Positions 8,954 to 18,752 of a stretch of DNA of 64,000 nt are shown here, in pieces (within the stretch, counting starts at the first letter, position 1; every line of letters begins with the position of its first letter). The translations under genes were made by a program, and so were the position numbers. The stretch comes from Ophiostoma sp. CBS 140.51 (lineage: Eukaryota > Ascomycota > Sordariomycetes > Ophiostomatales > Ophiostomataceae): assembly GCA_029298735.1 (NCBI GenBank), contig JANSLP010000139.1:1-64000 (forward strand), read 5' to 3'. The notes under the pieces were generated by a model that was given only the letters and a program-made list of their open reading frames with translations, did not search any database and had not been told where the DNA came from.

Positions 8954-10047
8954 TGTCGTCGTTGATTGTGGCGTCGATATGATGTCTGCTGTCGCGAGCT
9001 TTGATTTCTGATTCTCGAAATTATCGCGATTTGTTTCTGTTTGCTATGCCGAGTCTAATTGTCGACCAGCTGCCCTCTTAAAAACATCAGGCTTTGTGCT
9101 GTGGTGTAACCGTGGCGAGCAAACGGCTGCCGTTCCCGACGATTGCAGGAAAAGGGGTCGTGTGGTTCTGTTGTAGTTCTGTTGTCTGAGGCTGAAGATT
9201 AAGGTCAACCCATTTCAGCTGTTTCCTTGTCCTGTTGCTTGACGCGTTTGTCAACCGCGTTTGGATTTAACTTCCCCTGTTCGACAGGGGCTAGATGTGC
9301 GGTATCGGTACATGAGAGGTACCTTCTTCTGTTCTGTTAGTGCCACTTTCCTGTGTAGATATAGCTTAGCGAGGTACCAGTATGTACTTATGAGAGTGAC
9401 ATACGCCGTCTGCAAACTTATCTGCAATAGCAGGTACCTCGCCAGCTTGCTTCGAGCTCCTTCCCTCCCAGGCTGCCGGCGCGCCACCCCGCGTCGATTT
9501 ACGTCGGGAAGGCGCCAAGGGTGTGTGCTAAGAAAGCCTACCCTCGACACAGGCCTCAACCTAACACAACACAGCACATCCAACACAACGGCACGAGGTC
9601 TCGTCAGTTTCACCAAACTCCATCCCGGCCATCAACGTCGAATTTTGCCACCCCATTTCGATCCCATATTGACGCCCCGATTCCTACTTCCCATTCGAAC
9701 ACACAGCAGAGAAATGTCTTGATGGTTTCTGTGGCCCTCGGGGCAGATCCTCGTCTACAGCGTTTCTCTTTCTCTTTATTGCATCACTACAATTCCAACC
9801 ATCACCAACTTTTCGATTTCTACGACAGCGACGACAACAGCTGCACTGAGACGCCGTCTGGCTGTCCAAGTGTCTCGCGTTTTATGAGAGGCATCCAGGA
9901 CATACCTGGTTTGCGTTTCTGTCGCCCTGCTGCGGAACGCCAGCCTTGCATCTCATCTAATCAAATCGATAATCCGTCATCTCGAGATCTTAATCGACAC
10001 GGTATCGCCACATCGATTAATCGAACGACAACGAACATCACTCCATC
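8954..10047. promoter_or_regulatory. Divergent region between the unknown 1,178-residue gene and FAB1
   Basis: About 1.1 kb. It holds three GGTACC sites (near 9316, 9373 and 9433). The second and third form a perfect 10-bp inverted repeat (GCGAGGTACC at 9369-9378, its complement at 9433-9442). An ATG at 9722 opens a 196-codon upstream frame that runs past the FAB1 start in a different phase. The 150 bases before FAB1 carry several ATCGAT/TCGAT elements. Confidence 0.45.
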
Positions 10048-13000
10048 ATGTCAGCCTCCAGGAACCCGCCGGCATCGCCGTCCGTCCTCTCCATACCCTT
10101 TGACCGTCGCTCGCGCCGTGACTCGGTCGGCAGCATGTCCGTTTCGTCCCACGTCGATAAGGAACAGCTCGCCCAGGCTCTCGACAAGATCCATACGTCC
10201 GCCAGTCAGTCAGACGTGCTCACGACCTTCAACGACTTTGGCTCGCCGCCCACGGCTGTGCCTGTTGCCGAGACTAAGGGCTCGGCCGGCGATATGGTGC
10301 AGCAGGGCCTGAGCGGTTTCTACTCGCGGCTCAAAGAGGCGGTTGTCGGCGGAAAGGCAGCTTCGTCCGTGACATCGGATCCGGCCGGTGACGATGGAGC
10401 TGACGGCCAGGAAGCTGTACCGTCATTATCTACAAAGACCACTGCTGGCTCACACTCACATGCATCAGCACATACACGTTCAAAATCGTCCGTCTCAAGT
10501 GTCCCACGCGGCGAGCACAGCTGCGGCGGCACGACGAACCCCAACTCTGCTTTCAGCTCCAACCTCTCCTCCGATCTTCCCACGACCGTGACCTCTTCCT
10601 CGGGTGGCACCACTTCTGAAAGCCACTCGCAGATGCCCATTTCCTCCAAGGCTTCGTCCTTGACGACCATGTCGACCCAAAAATCCTCCCAAAAACCTTC
10701 CTCGACCAGCCAGGGTCTACCCAAACTCGGCCGAGCCGAGGCATCCGCCGCCGTAGTCGACACGTCTGGCGGCACGGGTGTTTTTGATATGCCGCGTGAC
10801 AACGGCAAACAAACAACTGCGTTTCCGGACTTACCCTTGGGGTCTGGTTTGGACGGTGGCTACGAGAACGTGCCAATACCGCCTGCTGGACCGTCAACAA
10901 GCTCACGGCAATCACGCGACGACGCCAAGATCCCTGCCGTGATCGACCGTCTGAGTATCGCTGGTTCTATGGGTGGAAAGCGTTCACCCTCGGTCGCGAC
11001 AGACGCAGGCACCGCCGAGACTAACTCCATCAACACTTCCGCACACAACTCGGTCTACCACGAGTCTTTCGCCCACGACGAGCGGCCCCAGCAGCTGCAG
11101 TCCGGCCAGATGCGCATCCCCGGCACGACCACGAACGAAGGAGCGCCAGAGATGGTCAATGCCCGTCTTGAAAATATGCGTAAGCAAATTCAGAGCAAGG
11201 AGTTCTGGATGGCCGATGAGACTTGTAAGGAGTGTTTCCGTTGCGGTGACCCGTTTTCGGCCTTCCGTCGCAAGCACCACTGCCGCACATGTGGCTGGAT
11301 CTTTGATGGCAAGTGCACATCGACCATCTCTGGATCCAAGTTTGGCGTTTCGGGCAACCTGAGAGTGTGCAAGAACTGCCTCGACATTATCAACCGCCGA
11401 TACGACAGTGGCTCGGAAGAGTCTGACGACCCCCGCTTAACAACCCTCCTCCGAACAAATACCACATCATCTAAACTGCCACCACAAGCGTCATCATCAC
11501 GGTCAAAGGGCGATGGCGACAGCAGCATCCTTGAGCGGATCGAGGACGCTGAGGACGACACACGATCGACAACTACACCCATGATGGCCATCCCTGCAAC
11601 ACGGCGAAAAGGCGACCCGTCGAACCGAAACTCGGCCATTCTCGAAATTGATGCACCACAACTGAGCCGCCCTGGCTCGTCTCGGTCTCTCATGTCCCTC
11701 AACTCGGCACGGCCTCCCTCATCTGGCCACATCCGCCATCACTCCAAACCCAACTTCCACTGGACGCACAAGACACCCGCTGAGGACCGTGTTCCATTTC
11801 GCAAAGACGTCTCGGACGAGATGGGCCGCAAGTCCAAGCTGCCGGCCTTCCACGACGACAACATCATTGACCCGGAGCTGGCACCCTACATGTCAGACGA
11901 GTCGAGTGGTGACGAACAGATGAGCATCTTTGCAACCATGGCTGGCAATGACACTACCTCATCCAGCCTGGACCCGGACAAGTCCAACTTTGGTCCCTTT
12001 TTGAGCGCCGGCCGCAAACACCGTACGCGAGGCGAGAAGAGCATTAGCGGTCTCAGCTTCACCAGCCGCGGTCAGGACAAAGACGACGGTATCCTCAGCA
12101 TGGCAAATCACTCTCGCGTCCAGGGCCGCCATCGCAACATGAGCACAGCCAGCGCCACGGCCGGACAACATCACCTGCGCTCACCTCGCTCCAAGCCTGG
12201 CATGACGTTTAAGGGCCCGTCACTTTCGAGCGAGGCTCTGGGTCTATTTGATGGTCCCACTGGCTTTGACAGCGGGCCGCCTGGTAGACCCTCAAGTATG
12301 GTGGCCAAGACGACTAAACAGATTAAGCTGAGTGCTCCGAGTCTCAAGCACGTCAAGCGTATGTTCCGGCAACTGTTGAATGACGCGGCCATTCCGAACC
12401 CAGCCGCCTGGGAGAAGACACTGATCCCGCTGCTACGACGTTGTGCCGACGATGTTGATCCTAACACGCGCGAGGGCGATCGCATGGACATTCGTCATTA
12501 TGTCAAACTGAAGAAGATTCCCGGCGGAAAGCCTAGCGACAGCAGCTACGTGTCCGGCGTCATCTTTACCAAGAACCTGGCTCTCAAGAGCATGCCACGG
12601 CGCATCTCCCACCCGCGCATTCTCATTGTCTCGTTCCCTATCGAGTACCAGCGCCAGCAACAGCACCAGTTTATGAGCCTCGAACCCGTCATGTCCCAGG
12701 AAAAGGAGTTTCTCAAAATGGTCGTGGCTCGTATCCGCAACCATCAACCCGAGGTCGTGTTGGCCCAGCGGAACGTCGCCGGTCTGGCACTGCAGTCACT
12801 CGCCGAAGCAGGTATCGCCGTGGCGTACAACGTCAAGGCATCCGTCATTGGTGCTGTCTCGCGCTGCGTGGGCACACCCATCATCTCATCCATGGACATG
12901 CTGTCACTTCCCATAGTAGTGGGACGGTGCGCCGAATTTGAGGTCAAGACATTTGTCAACAATGATATCCCCGGCCGCAAGAAGACATACATCTTCTTGT

Positions 13001-16000
13001 CCGGCTGTGAAAAGTTTTTGGGTTGCACGATTGCTCTCCGCGGCACGTCGACGGCACAGCTTTCTAGGATGAAGCAGATCACCGAATTCATGGTCTATGT
13101 TGTGTACAGCCTGAAGCTCGAATCGTGTCTGCTCAACGACTCTGTCATGCAAATGCAACTGCCGGCGGACGGCAGTACTGCTGCAGCTAAACCGACAGCC
13201 ACAAGACAGTCAACAAATGGCAGTCTGCCAGCCTTGGCCAGTACCGGAGGCGAAAACCTGGTCGACCGCAGTCCGGCGGCCTCGACGATGCTCTTGACAG
13301 ATGGCGAGAGCCTCAATACATCACAGCCGGACTCGGGCGGTCTCTTGACGGCGAGCCAATCTAGCAACTCGGTGGCGCCAACACCAGTCGAAGGAGTTCC
13401 GGCCGAGGCTGCGGCTGAAGCAGCTTCTGAGCCAGTTGCCGAGGGCCAGCCATCACAGCCTGAAGCGACCCCTCTGGAAACGTCCACACCTTCTTTGCTG
13501 TCTCTCCAAGACGCCGACGCACAGGTGCTGCATCTGCGGACGTCTCACGAAGATGTGCCAGCACCGACGTTCTACAGTGATATGGTGGAGAAGTACAAGA
13601 CCAAGATCCTCTCTTCGTCGCCGTTTGTCAAGTTCACCCAACCATACCTTCTTGTCAAGGCCCGCGAGCAGGAAACACGCTTGATGTACCTCAAAAAACT
13701 GCGTGATCAGGACATCATCGAGGAGGAGCGAGATGACGACCAGGCTGCAGCCGACAGCAAGGGCCCGCAGAAGCAGTTTCAGCTCATCAACCCGGAAATG
13801 GTGCACGAGATCGGCAGGAAAGCGCCACGGCAGATCATGGAGGTCTTGCATGCCGTCCACGACGCCGAGTACGACAAGGCTCTCTACGCCTACCAGACAA
13901 TGACACGCCAGTGGGAGAACTATATCCAGGGCAACTTGGATCTATTTGACCCGTACTCTCACCAGAACATTGTCGTTCTTTATTCCTTGACCTGCACAGA
14001 GACCAAGATTCCGTGTCTGGAGCCTGGCCTCATCGGTATCGCTTTTTACGAAGAAATGCCAGATCCCAATGGGCCCATGGATGCCGACTGCACGCTGGGC
14101 CAGTACGTGCAGGACCTGTGTGACGGTGCCGAAGAGCTCTGCCATGCCAACGGCTGTGATCGGCATATGTGGCAGCACCATCGCACCTATGTCCACGGTG
14201 AGGCGCGTGTGACGTTCTTTGTCGAGCCTGAGGCGAAGCTGCCGTCGCAACCAGAGTTGCCCGAGGGTCACGATCCCATCAGCGAGGACGAAGAGGACAC
14301 CATCTACATGTGGAGCTACTGCAAGATTTGCAAGCGTGACCTCAAAGTCAAACCCCTGTCACCCAGTGCATGGAAATACTCGTTTGGGAAGTACCTCGAG
14401 CTGCTCTTCTGGAGCCGGGGTCTGCGCCTGACGGACGACACGGGCTGCCCCCACGACTGCCAAAAGGACCACATTCGCTACTTTCACTTCCGCGGCTCGT
14501 CGGTGCGCATCCACTACGACCCCATTGACCTGCTAGAGCTGGTCGTGCCTCGTGCCCGCATTACCTGGAAGGTCGACCACGACCTCAAGCTCAAAAATGA
14601 CATCTTTGTCAAGACCCAGGAGCGCTGGCTGCGCTTCATCATGTCCGTCAAGACACGTATCAAGAGCATCCGCATCGACAGTGTGCTGCCCGAAAAGGAA
14701 AAAGATTGCCGTGCCGAGGTCGAGCGGCTGGCCAAGAAGGCCCACGAGGAGCACGTCCAAGTGCTCCGCGGGCTGGAGCGGGCATACATGCAGTCCAAGC
14801 ACTACGAGATTATCCCGCTCAACGCGACGATCCGGACGATGGCTGAGAAGATTGCCGAGTGGGACGCAGCCTTTACCAAATTCGAGGCCGACTACCTCTC
14901 TGACAAGGACGTGCGGCAGTTGACTGTGATCCAGCTTAGAAAGATGTTTACCGACACCGAGTCCAAGGAGTCGTCGACAACAGACGGTGGCGGCGGCAGT
15001 GCGAGTGCCAGTGCTAGTGTCAATGGCAGCGAGGCCAAGACGCCCTCGACGGCTGCGGCCACAACGCAAAACTCATTTACCGAGTCCGACGAGAAGTCGA
15101 GCCCACCGACGTCCCAGCCTACGGATAGTGAACCTCCTGCGGCAGATGCCACGGCCACGACAACTGGTGGTATGGAAGCTGCTGAAGGCAGCGCGGCAGC
15201 CCCCCAAGGACAGCAGCAGGGCGAGCTTGTGGTTCCGTCGGACCAGGTGGTTTCACTTGATCTGGCGACGCCCATCTCGCCAGGATTGACCAAGGCAGAC
15301 TTGGCTGCTCCCCCTGCCCCAGTTGCGGCCCCAACATCTGCTCCTGCTCCGGCTCCAGAACCAGAAAGCCAGCCTCAAAAGCCAGCGCAGGAACCCGAAG
15401 TCGTCAAACAAGAGCCAACTACGACCACTGCTGTCAGTGAATCCGTCTCGAGTCTCCCCGTCCCTACCTCTGCCAGCCGTTCGACCAGCCCATCCAAGGC
15501 GAGCCGGGCCACAGCGCCCCCGCTCATGTCGCAGCAGTCGCTCACCGAGAAAGTAGAGCAACTCCGTCGTGAGTTTAAGGCACAATCGGCGGAGATCAAC
15601 GAAGCAGCCCAGTCTCTCGGCACCAACCAAGACGGCCCACCGCAGCTACAATCTCCTACCAAGTCTCAGGCACGGCCTGTCCCTGATCCACGCGGCGCCG
15701 GACCCTCACGTAAAGCCGGACCGATCGTGTCGCCGCCTATGGTGCGGGCTAGCACACAGCCGGTCGGTGTTTTGCCCCGGTCCAAACACAGCAGCGGAAG
15801 CGGCAAAGCCATTGTCACCGTTGATGGTGGGGCCGGCAGTGGCACAGACACGAGTGTCGGTGGCCCGACCAAGGTGGAAAAGAAGTTCTCGGACCGTATT
15901 GGTTTGACAGCGCTCAAGAACCACCGCAAGGGTGGGCAGTCGGCGATCCCGCGGTTCGTGCACAAGCGGGACGCTAAGAAGGTGACGAGCCTAACGCAAC

Positions 16001-18300
16001 ACTTTGAACAGCTGAGTCGCGAGTTCGAAAAGGAACGCAACCGTGAGCGGCGGCAGCAGGCAGCCAAAATGCATCACCCACGGGCGTACGTGCCAAAATC
16101 GTCGGCTCGCGCGACAGTCGAAGTCTATGACAATGTGGATCAAGCAGTCCAGGAGCCTGGCCCGACCGACGACGAGCACTTGTTCGCATCGCAGCATAGC
16201 GAAGCCCGGTCGGCTGATTTGACCCCGGCCGCAACAGCCGCAGCAGATGCGCGGTCAACAGCTGCGTCGCCTTCCACTGCAGGACCTGCGGCTGATAAGC
16301 CTGCTCCAACTCAGCAACCAACAACATCTGCTGATGCTGCAGCTGGAGCTGACGCCAAGGGCAAGGACAAAAGCCAGGAGGCGTCTCCGACAACCGACGA
16401 CAGTGCACCGCCGTCCCAGCAGCCCTCCGAGGAGACGACTGAGGGTGCCACAGAGGAGGGCGAGACGGACGATCGGGAACACAAAGACAAGAGTGCCGCC
16501 GGATCGGACGACGAAGAGGGCGGCAGCTACGCCGACCAGTCGCTCGAGGACATTCTGCCCGACGTCGAGACGATTGCCGAGCACTTGGAACCTAGCGGCA
16601 CTGTCCCCGCTGAGCTGCAACAGGACAAGAAGTCGAACCTGATGAAGATGCTGAGCAACTTCTGGGCCGAACGGTCGGCAAGTGGGTGGCCCGAGCTCGA
16701 GTATCCGCTGCGGCCGACAGATCACATTTTTATCGACTCGGACGTGATTGTGCGCGAGGACGAGCCGAGCTCGCTGATTGCCTTTGCGCTGAGCTCGGAG
16801 GACTACATCGCTAAGCTTGAGGACATTCGGCGGCAGGGACGGCGTGCCGCACGCAAAGAACGGCGCAAGGGCAGCGGTGCCGTACGACACGGCGACGGCC
16901 AGGCTGATGACGATTTGGAAGATGAAGATGACGAAGACGAGGACGATGTTGACGACGAGGAAGATGGTGAAAGAGGCGGCGATGCTGACGACGAGAACGA
17001 AGAGGATGACCAGCAGGTCGGCGACAGCGACGATGATGACAACGAGTGTGGTGGCCTTGTGATGAAGACAGCAGCCAAGGACCAAGCAGCTGTTGCCGAG
17101 CCTGTTCTTCCCCACCAAGCAGCGCTCACAGCCAAAGAAGTGGCGGCCAACACGACCAACGGCGAGCCAGCTATCACCTTGGATCGTACCATTGGACATA
17201 GCGAGCAGCAGCAGCAACATCTCGCAGTGCCACAGGCAGATGGCTCCTCTGCAGCCCTAACAACAACAGCAACTACGCCACTCCCCAGGAGCGAAGAGGC
17301 CCTGGCCAACCCAGTGGCACATGCACTCGCACCACCGCCCATGACACTCGACGAGGAAGAGCTAGAGCGCAGTCTTCTGCGTCCAACTGGCACACATCTC
17401 AAGTACCAGTTCACGGAAGGCTCGGCGCGGATGATGTGCAAGATCTTTTATGCCGAGCAGTTTGATGCCTTGCGGCGCAAGTGTGGCGTGGCAGACCGGA
17501 TCATCGAGTCGCTGTCGCGGTGCCTTAAATGGGACTCCAAGGGCGGCAAGACCAAGTCGGTGTTTCTCAAGACGCTGGACGACCGCCTGGTGATGAAGTC
17601 GCTGTCGCCCGTCGAGACGGCTGCTTTCCTGCGGTTTGCACCGTCCTACTTCAGAATCATGGCTGAGGCCTTGTTCCACGACCTGCCGTCGGTCATTGCC
17701 AAGATGCTCGGCTTCTTCCAGGTGATTGTCAAGAATGCAGCCACAGGCACCGAGATCAAGTTGGATCTCCTCATTATGGAGAATCTCTTCTACGACCGCC
17801 AAGAAACACGCAAGTTCGACCTCAAGGGCTCCATGCGCAACCGCAAAATCCAATCGACGGGCGAGCAGAACGAGGTCTTGCTGGACGAAAACATGGTTGA
17901 GTACATTTACGAGTCGCCGCTCTTCGCGCGCGAGCACGCCAAGAAGCTGCTGTGGGCGTCCGTGTGGAATGACACGCTGTTCTTGGCCCGCCAAAACGTC
18001 ATGGACTACTCGCTGATGGTGGCCGTCGACGAGTCGCGCAAAGAGCTGGTCGTGGGTATCATCGACTGCATCCGGACGTACACGTGGGACAAGAAGCTTG
18101 AGAGCTGGATCAAGGACCGCGGCTTTGCGGGCGGCGGACGCAACCGGCCGACGGTGACGAGCCCCAAGGAGTACAAGTCGCGATTCCGCGAGGCCATGGA
18201 CCGGTACATTTTGCAGGCGCCCAACTGCTGGCATCTTTTCGGCAGCATGGGGTATTCGCACCCAGCGCTCGGCCAGCGGGCACGATTCGAGGATGAGTAG
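10048..18300 (+). CDS. fab1: 1-phosphatidylinositol-3-phosphate 5-kinase (Fab1/PIKfyve)
   Basis: An intronless 2,750-residue frame from the ATG at 10048. Domains in order: a FYVE zinc finger at about residues 386-450 (CKECFRC, the basic RRKHHCRTCG motif, FDGKC, CKNC); a TCP-1/chaperonin-like domain at about 820-1035 (GRCAEFEVKTF, GCEKFLGCTIALRG); a Cys-rich CCR region at about 1290-1500 (CKICKRDL, GCPHDCQKDHIRYFHFRG); and the C-terminal PIPK-type kinase at about 2430-2740. The kinase shows the lysine motif VMKSLS, DLKGSMRNR, the catalytic ARQNVMDYSLMV segment and the metal-binding GIIDCIRTYTWDKK. Such enzymes make PI(3,5)P2 on endosomes and vacuoles; the FYVE finger recruits them to PI3P. The spacer regions are very long and repetitive, including an Asp/Glu tract at about 2290-2335, making the protein longer than the 2,278-residue yeast enzyme. 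Confidence 0.96.
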   Translation: MSASRNPPASPSVLSIPFDRRSRRDSVGSMSVSSHVDKEQLAQALDKIHTSASQSDVLTTFNDFGSPPTAVPVAETKGSAGDMVQQGLSGFYSRLKEAVVGGKAASSVTSDPAGDDGADGQEAVPSLSTKTTAGSHSHASAHTRSKSSVSSVPRGEHSCGGTTNPNSAFSSNLSSDLPTTVTSSSGGTTSESHSQMPISSKASSLTTMSTQKSSQKPSSTSQGLPKLGRAEASAAVVDTSGGTGVFDMPRDNGKQTTAFPDLPLGSGLDGGYENVPIPPAGPSTSSRQSRDDAKIPAVIDRLSIAGSMGGKRSPSVATDAGTAETNSINTSAHNSVYHESFAHDERPQQLQSGQMRIPGTTTNEGAPEMVNARLENMRKQIQSKEFWMADETCKECFRCGDPFSAFRRKHHCRTCGWIFDGKCTSTISGSKFGVSGNLRVCKNCLDIINRRYDSGSEESDDPRLTTLLRTNTTSSKLPPQASSSRSKGDGDSSILERIEDAEDDTRSTTTPMMAIPATRRKGDPSNRNSAILEIDAPQLSRPGSSRSLMSLNSARPPSSGHIRHHSKPNFHWTHKTPAEDRVPFRKDVSDEMGRKSKLPAFHDDNIIDPELAPYMSDESSGDEQMSIFATMAGNDTTSSSLDPDKSNFGPFLSAGRKHRTRGEKSISGLSFTSRGQDKDDGILSMANHSRVQGRHRNMSTASATAGQHHLRSPRSKPGMTFKGPSLSSEALGLFDGPTGFDSGPPGRPSSMVAKTTKQIKLSAPSLKHVKRMFRQLLNDAAIPNPAAWEKTLIPLLRRCADDVDPNTREGDRMDIRHYVKLKKIPGGKPSDSSYVSGVIFTKNLALKSMPRRISHPRILIVSFPIEYQRQQQHQFMSLEPVMSQEKEFLKMVVARIRNHQPEVVLAQRNVAGLALQSLAEAGIAVAYNVKASVIGAVSRCVGTPIISSMDMLSLPIVVGRCAEFEVKTFVNNDIPGRKKTYIFLSGCEKFLGCTIALRGTSTAQLSRMKQITEFMVYVVYSLKLESCLLNDSVMQMQLPADGSTAAAKPTATRQSTNGSLPALASTGGENLVDRSPAASTMLLTDGESLNTSQPDSGGLLTASQSSNSVAPTPVEGVPAEAAAEAASEPVAEGQPSQPEATPLETSTPSLLSLQDADAQVLHLRTSHEDVPAPTFYSDMVEKYKTKILSSSPFVKFTQPYLLVKAREQETRLMYLKKLRDQDIIEEERDDDQAAADSKGPQKQFQLINPEMVHEIGRKAPRQIMEVLHAVHDAEYDKALYAYQTMTRQWENYIQGNLDLFDPYSHQNIVVLYSLTCTETKIPCLEPGLIGIAFYEEMPDPNGPMDADCTLGQYVQDLCDGAEELCHANGCDRHMWQHHRTYVHGEARVTFFVEPEAKLPSQPELPEGHDPISEDEEDTIYMWSYCKICKRDLKVKPLSPSAWKYSFGKYLELLFWSRGLRLTDDTGCPHDCQKDHIRYFHFRGSSVRIHYDPIDLLELVVPRARITWKVDHDLKLKNDIFVKTQERWLRFIMSVKTRIKSIRIDSVLPEKEKDCRAEVERLAKKAHEEHVQVLRGLERAYMQSKHYEIIPLNATIRTMAEKIAEWDAAFTKFEADYLSDKDVRQLTVIQLRKMFTDTESKESSTTDGGGGSASASASVNGSEAKTPSTAAATTQNSFTESDEKSSPPTSQPTDSEPPAADATATTTGGMEAAEGSAAAPQGQQQGELVVPSDQVVSLDLATPISPGLTKADLAAPPAPVAAPTSAPAPAPEPESQPQKPAQEPEVVKQEPTTTTAVSESVSSLPVPTSASRSTSPSKASRATAPPLMSQQSLTEKVEQLRREFKAQSAEINEAAQSLGTNQDGPPQLQSPTKSQARPVPDPRGAGPSRKAGPIVSPPMVRASTQPVGVLPRSKHSSGSGKAIVTVDGGAGSGTDTSVGGPTKVEKKFSDRIGLTALKNHRKGGQSAIPRFVHKRDAKKVTSLTQHFEQLSREFEKERNRERRQQAAKMHHPRAYVPKSSARATVEVYDNVDQAVQEPGPTDDEHLFASQHSEARSADLTPAATAAADARSTAASPSTAGPAADKPAPTQQPTTSADAAAGADAKGKDKSQEASPTTDDSAPPSQQPSEETTEGATEEGETDDREHKDKSAAGSDDEEGGSYADQSLEDILPDVETIAEHLEPSGTVPAELQQDKKSNLMKMLSNFWAERSASGWPELEYPLRPTDHIFIDSDVIVREDEPSSLIAFALSSEDYIAKLEDIRRQGRRAARKERRKGSGAVRHGDGQADDDLEDEDDEDEDDVDDEEDGERGGDADDENEEDDQQVGDSDDDDNECGGLVMKTAAKDQAAVAEPVLPHQAALTAKEVAANTTNGEPAITLDRTIGHSEQQQQHLAVPQADGSSAALTTTATTPLPRSEEALANPVAHALAPPPMTLDEEELERSLLRPTGTHLKYQFTEGSARMMCKIFYAEQFDALRRKCGVADRIIESLSRCLKWDSKGGKTKSVFLKTLDDRLVMKSLSPVETAAFLRFAPSYFRIMAEALFHDLPSVIAKMLGFFQVIVKNAATGTEIKLDLLIMENLFYDRQETRKFDLKGSMRNRKIQSTGEQNEVLLDENMVEYIYESPLFAREHAKKLLWASVWNDTLFLARQNVMDYSLMVAVDESRKELVVGIIDCIRTYTWDKKLESWIKDRGFAGGGRNRPTVTSPKEYKSRFREAMDRYILQAPNCWHLFGSMGYSHPALGQRARFEDE

Positions 18301-18752
18301 ACCAGTGGGTGGGCAGATAATAATGGTTGCAGGGGACGTCGACGATAATGGAGAGGTTTATAGGAGTGTGAGGATAAGCAAAAGGTGTCGTGAGTATACG
18401 CCTGCTTTGGAATAATACTGTAGAAGAAACTTCTTAGCGCACAGCGACTTACGATTAATGATAATATGTTTGTTTATTTTCAGTGAAATAGTATATTTGA
18501 GACGGTGGGCACTTAATATATGAAGTGATCATGCTCAAGGTGAGGAGGTTCAAAGAACATGCTGTGAGCAATCACGCAAGTTAGTTGAGACGAATTTACA
18601 GGCAAGTACCCAGCACATGTCCCAGTGGCATATGGACCCACTTATTTTACAACTTCACTTTTAGCTTTCATTGAAGCTCAACCTCACTCATCTCAACTTT
18701 AACCTCAACTCATAACGACCTTTCCGCCCATTCACACTCAGCCCACCCCACC
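18301..18752. other. FAB1-MDM12 spacer
   Basis: About 450 bp between two genes on the same strand. The first part is AT-rich (18400-18520) and would contain the FAB1 3' untranslated region. The last 100 bases before MDM12 are C/T/A-rich (repeated CTCAAC/CTCA elements), typical of a fungal 5' leader. No gene seen. Confidence 0.5.

Noticed and set aside
16255..17220. 321-codon frame antisense to FAB1
   Set aside because: It is the complement of the acidic, repetitive FAB1 spacer (Asp/Glu codons read as Val/Ile/Leu), hence its false membrane-like look.
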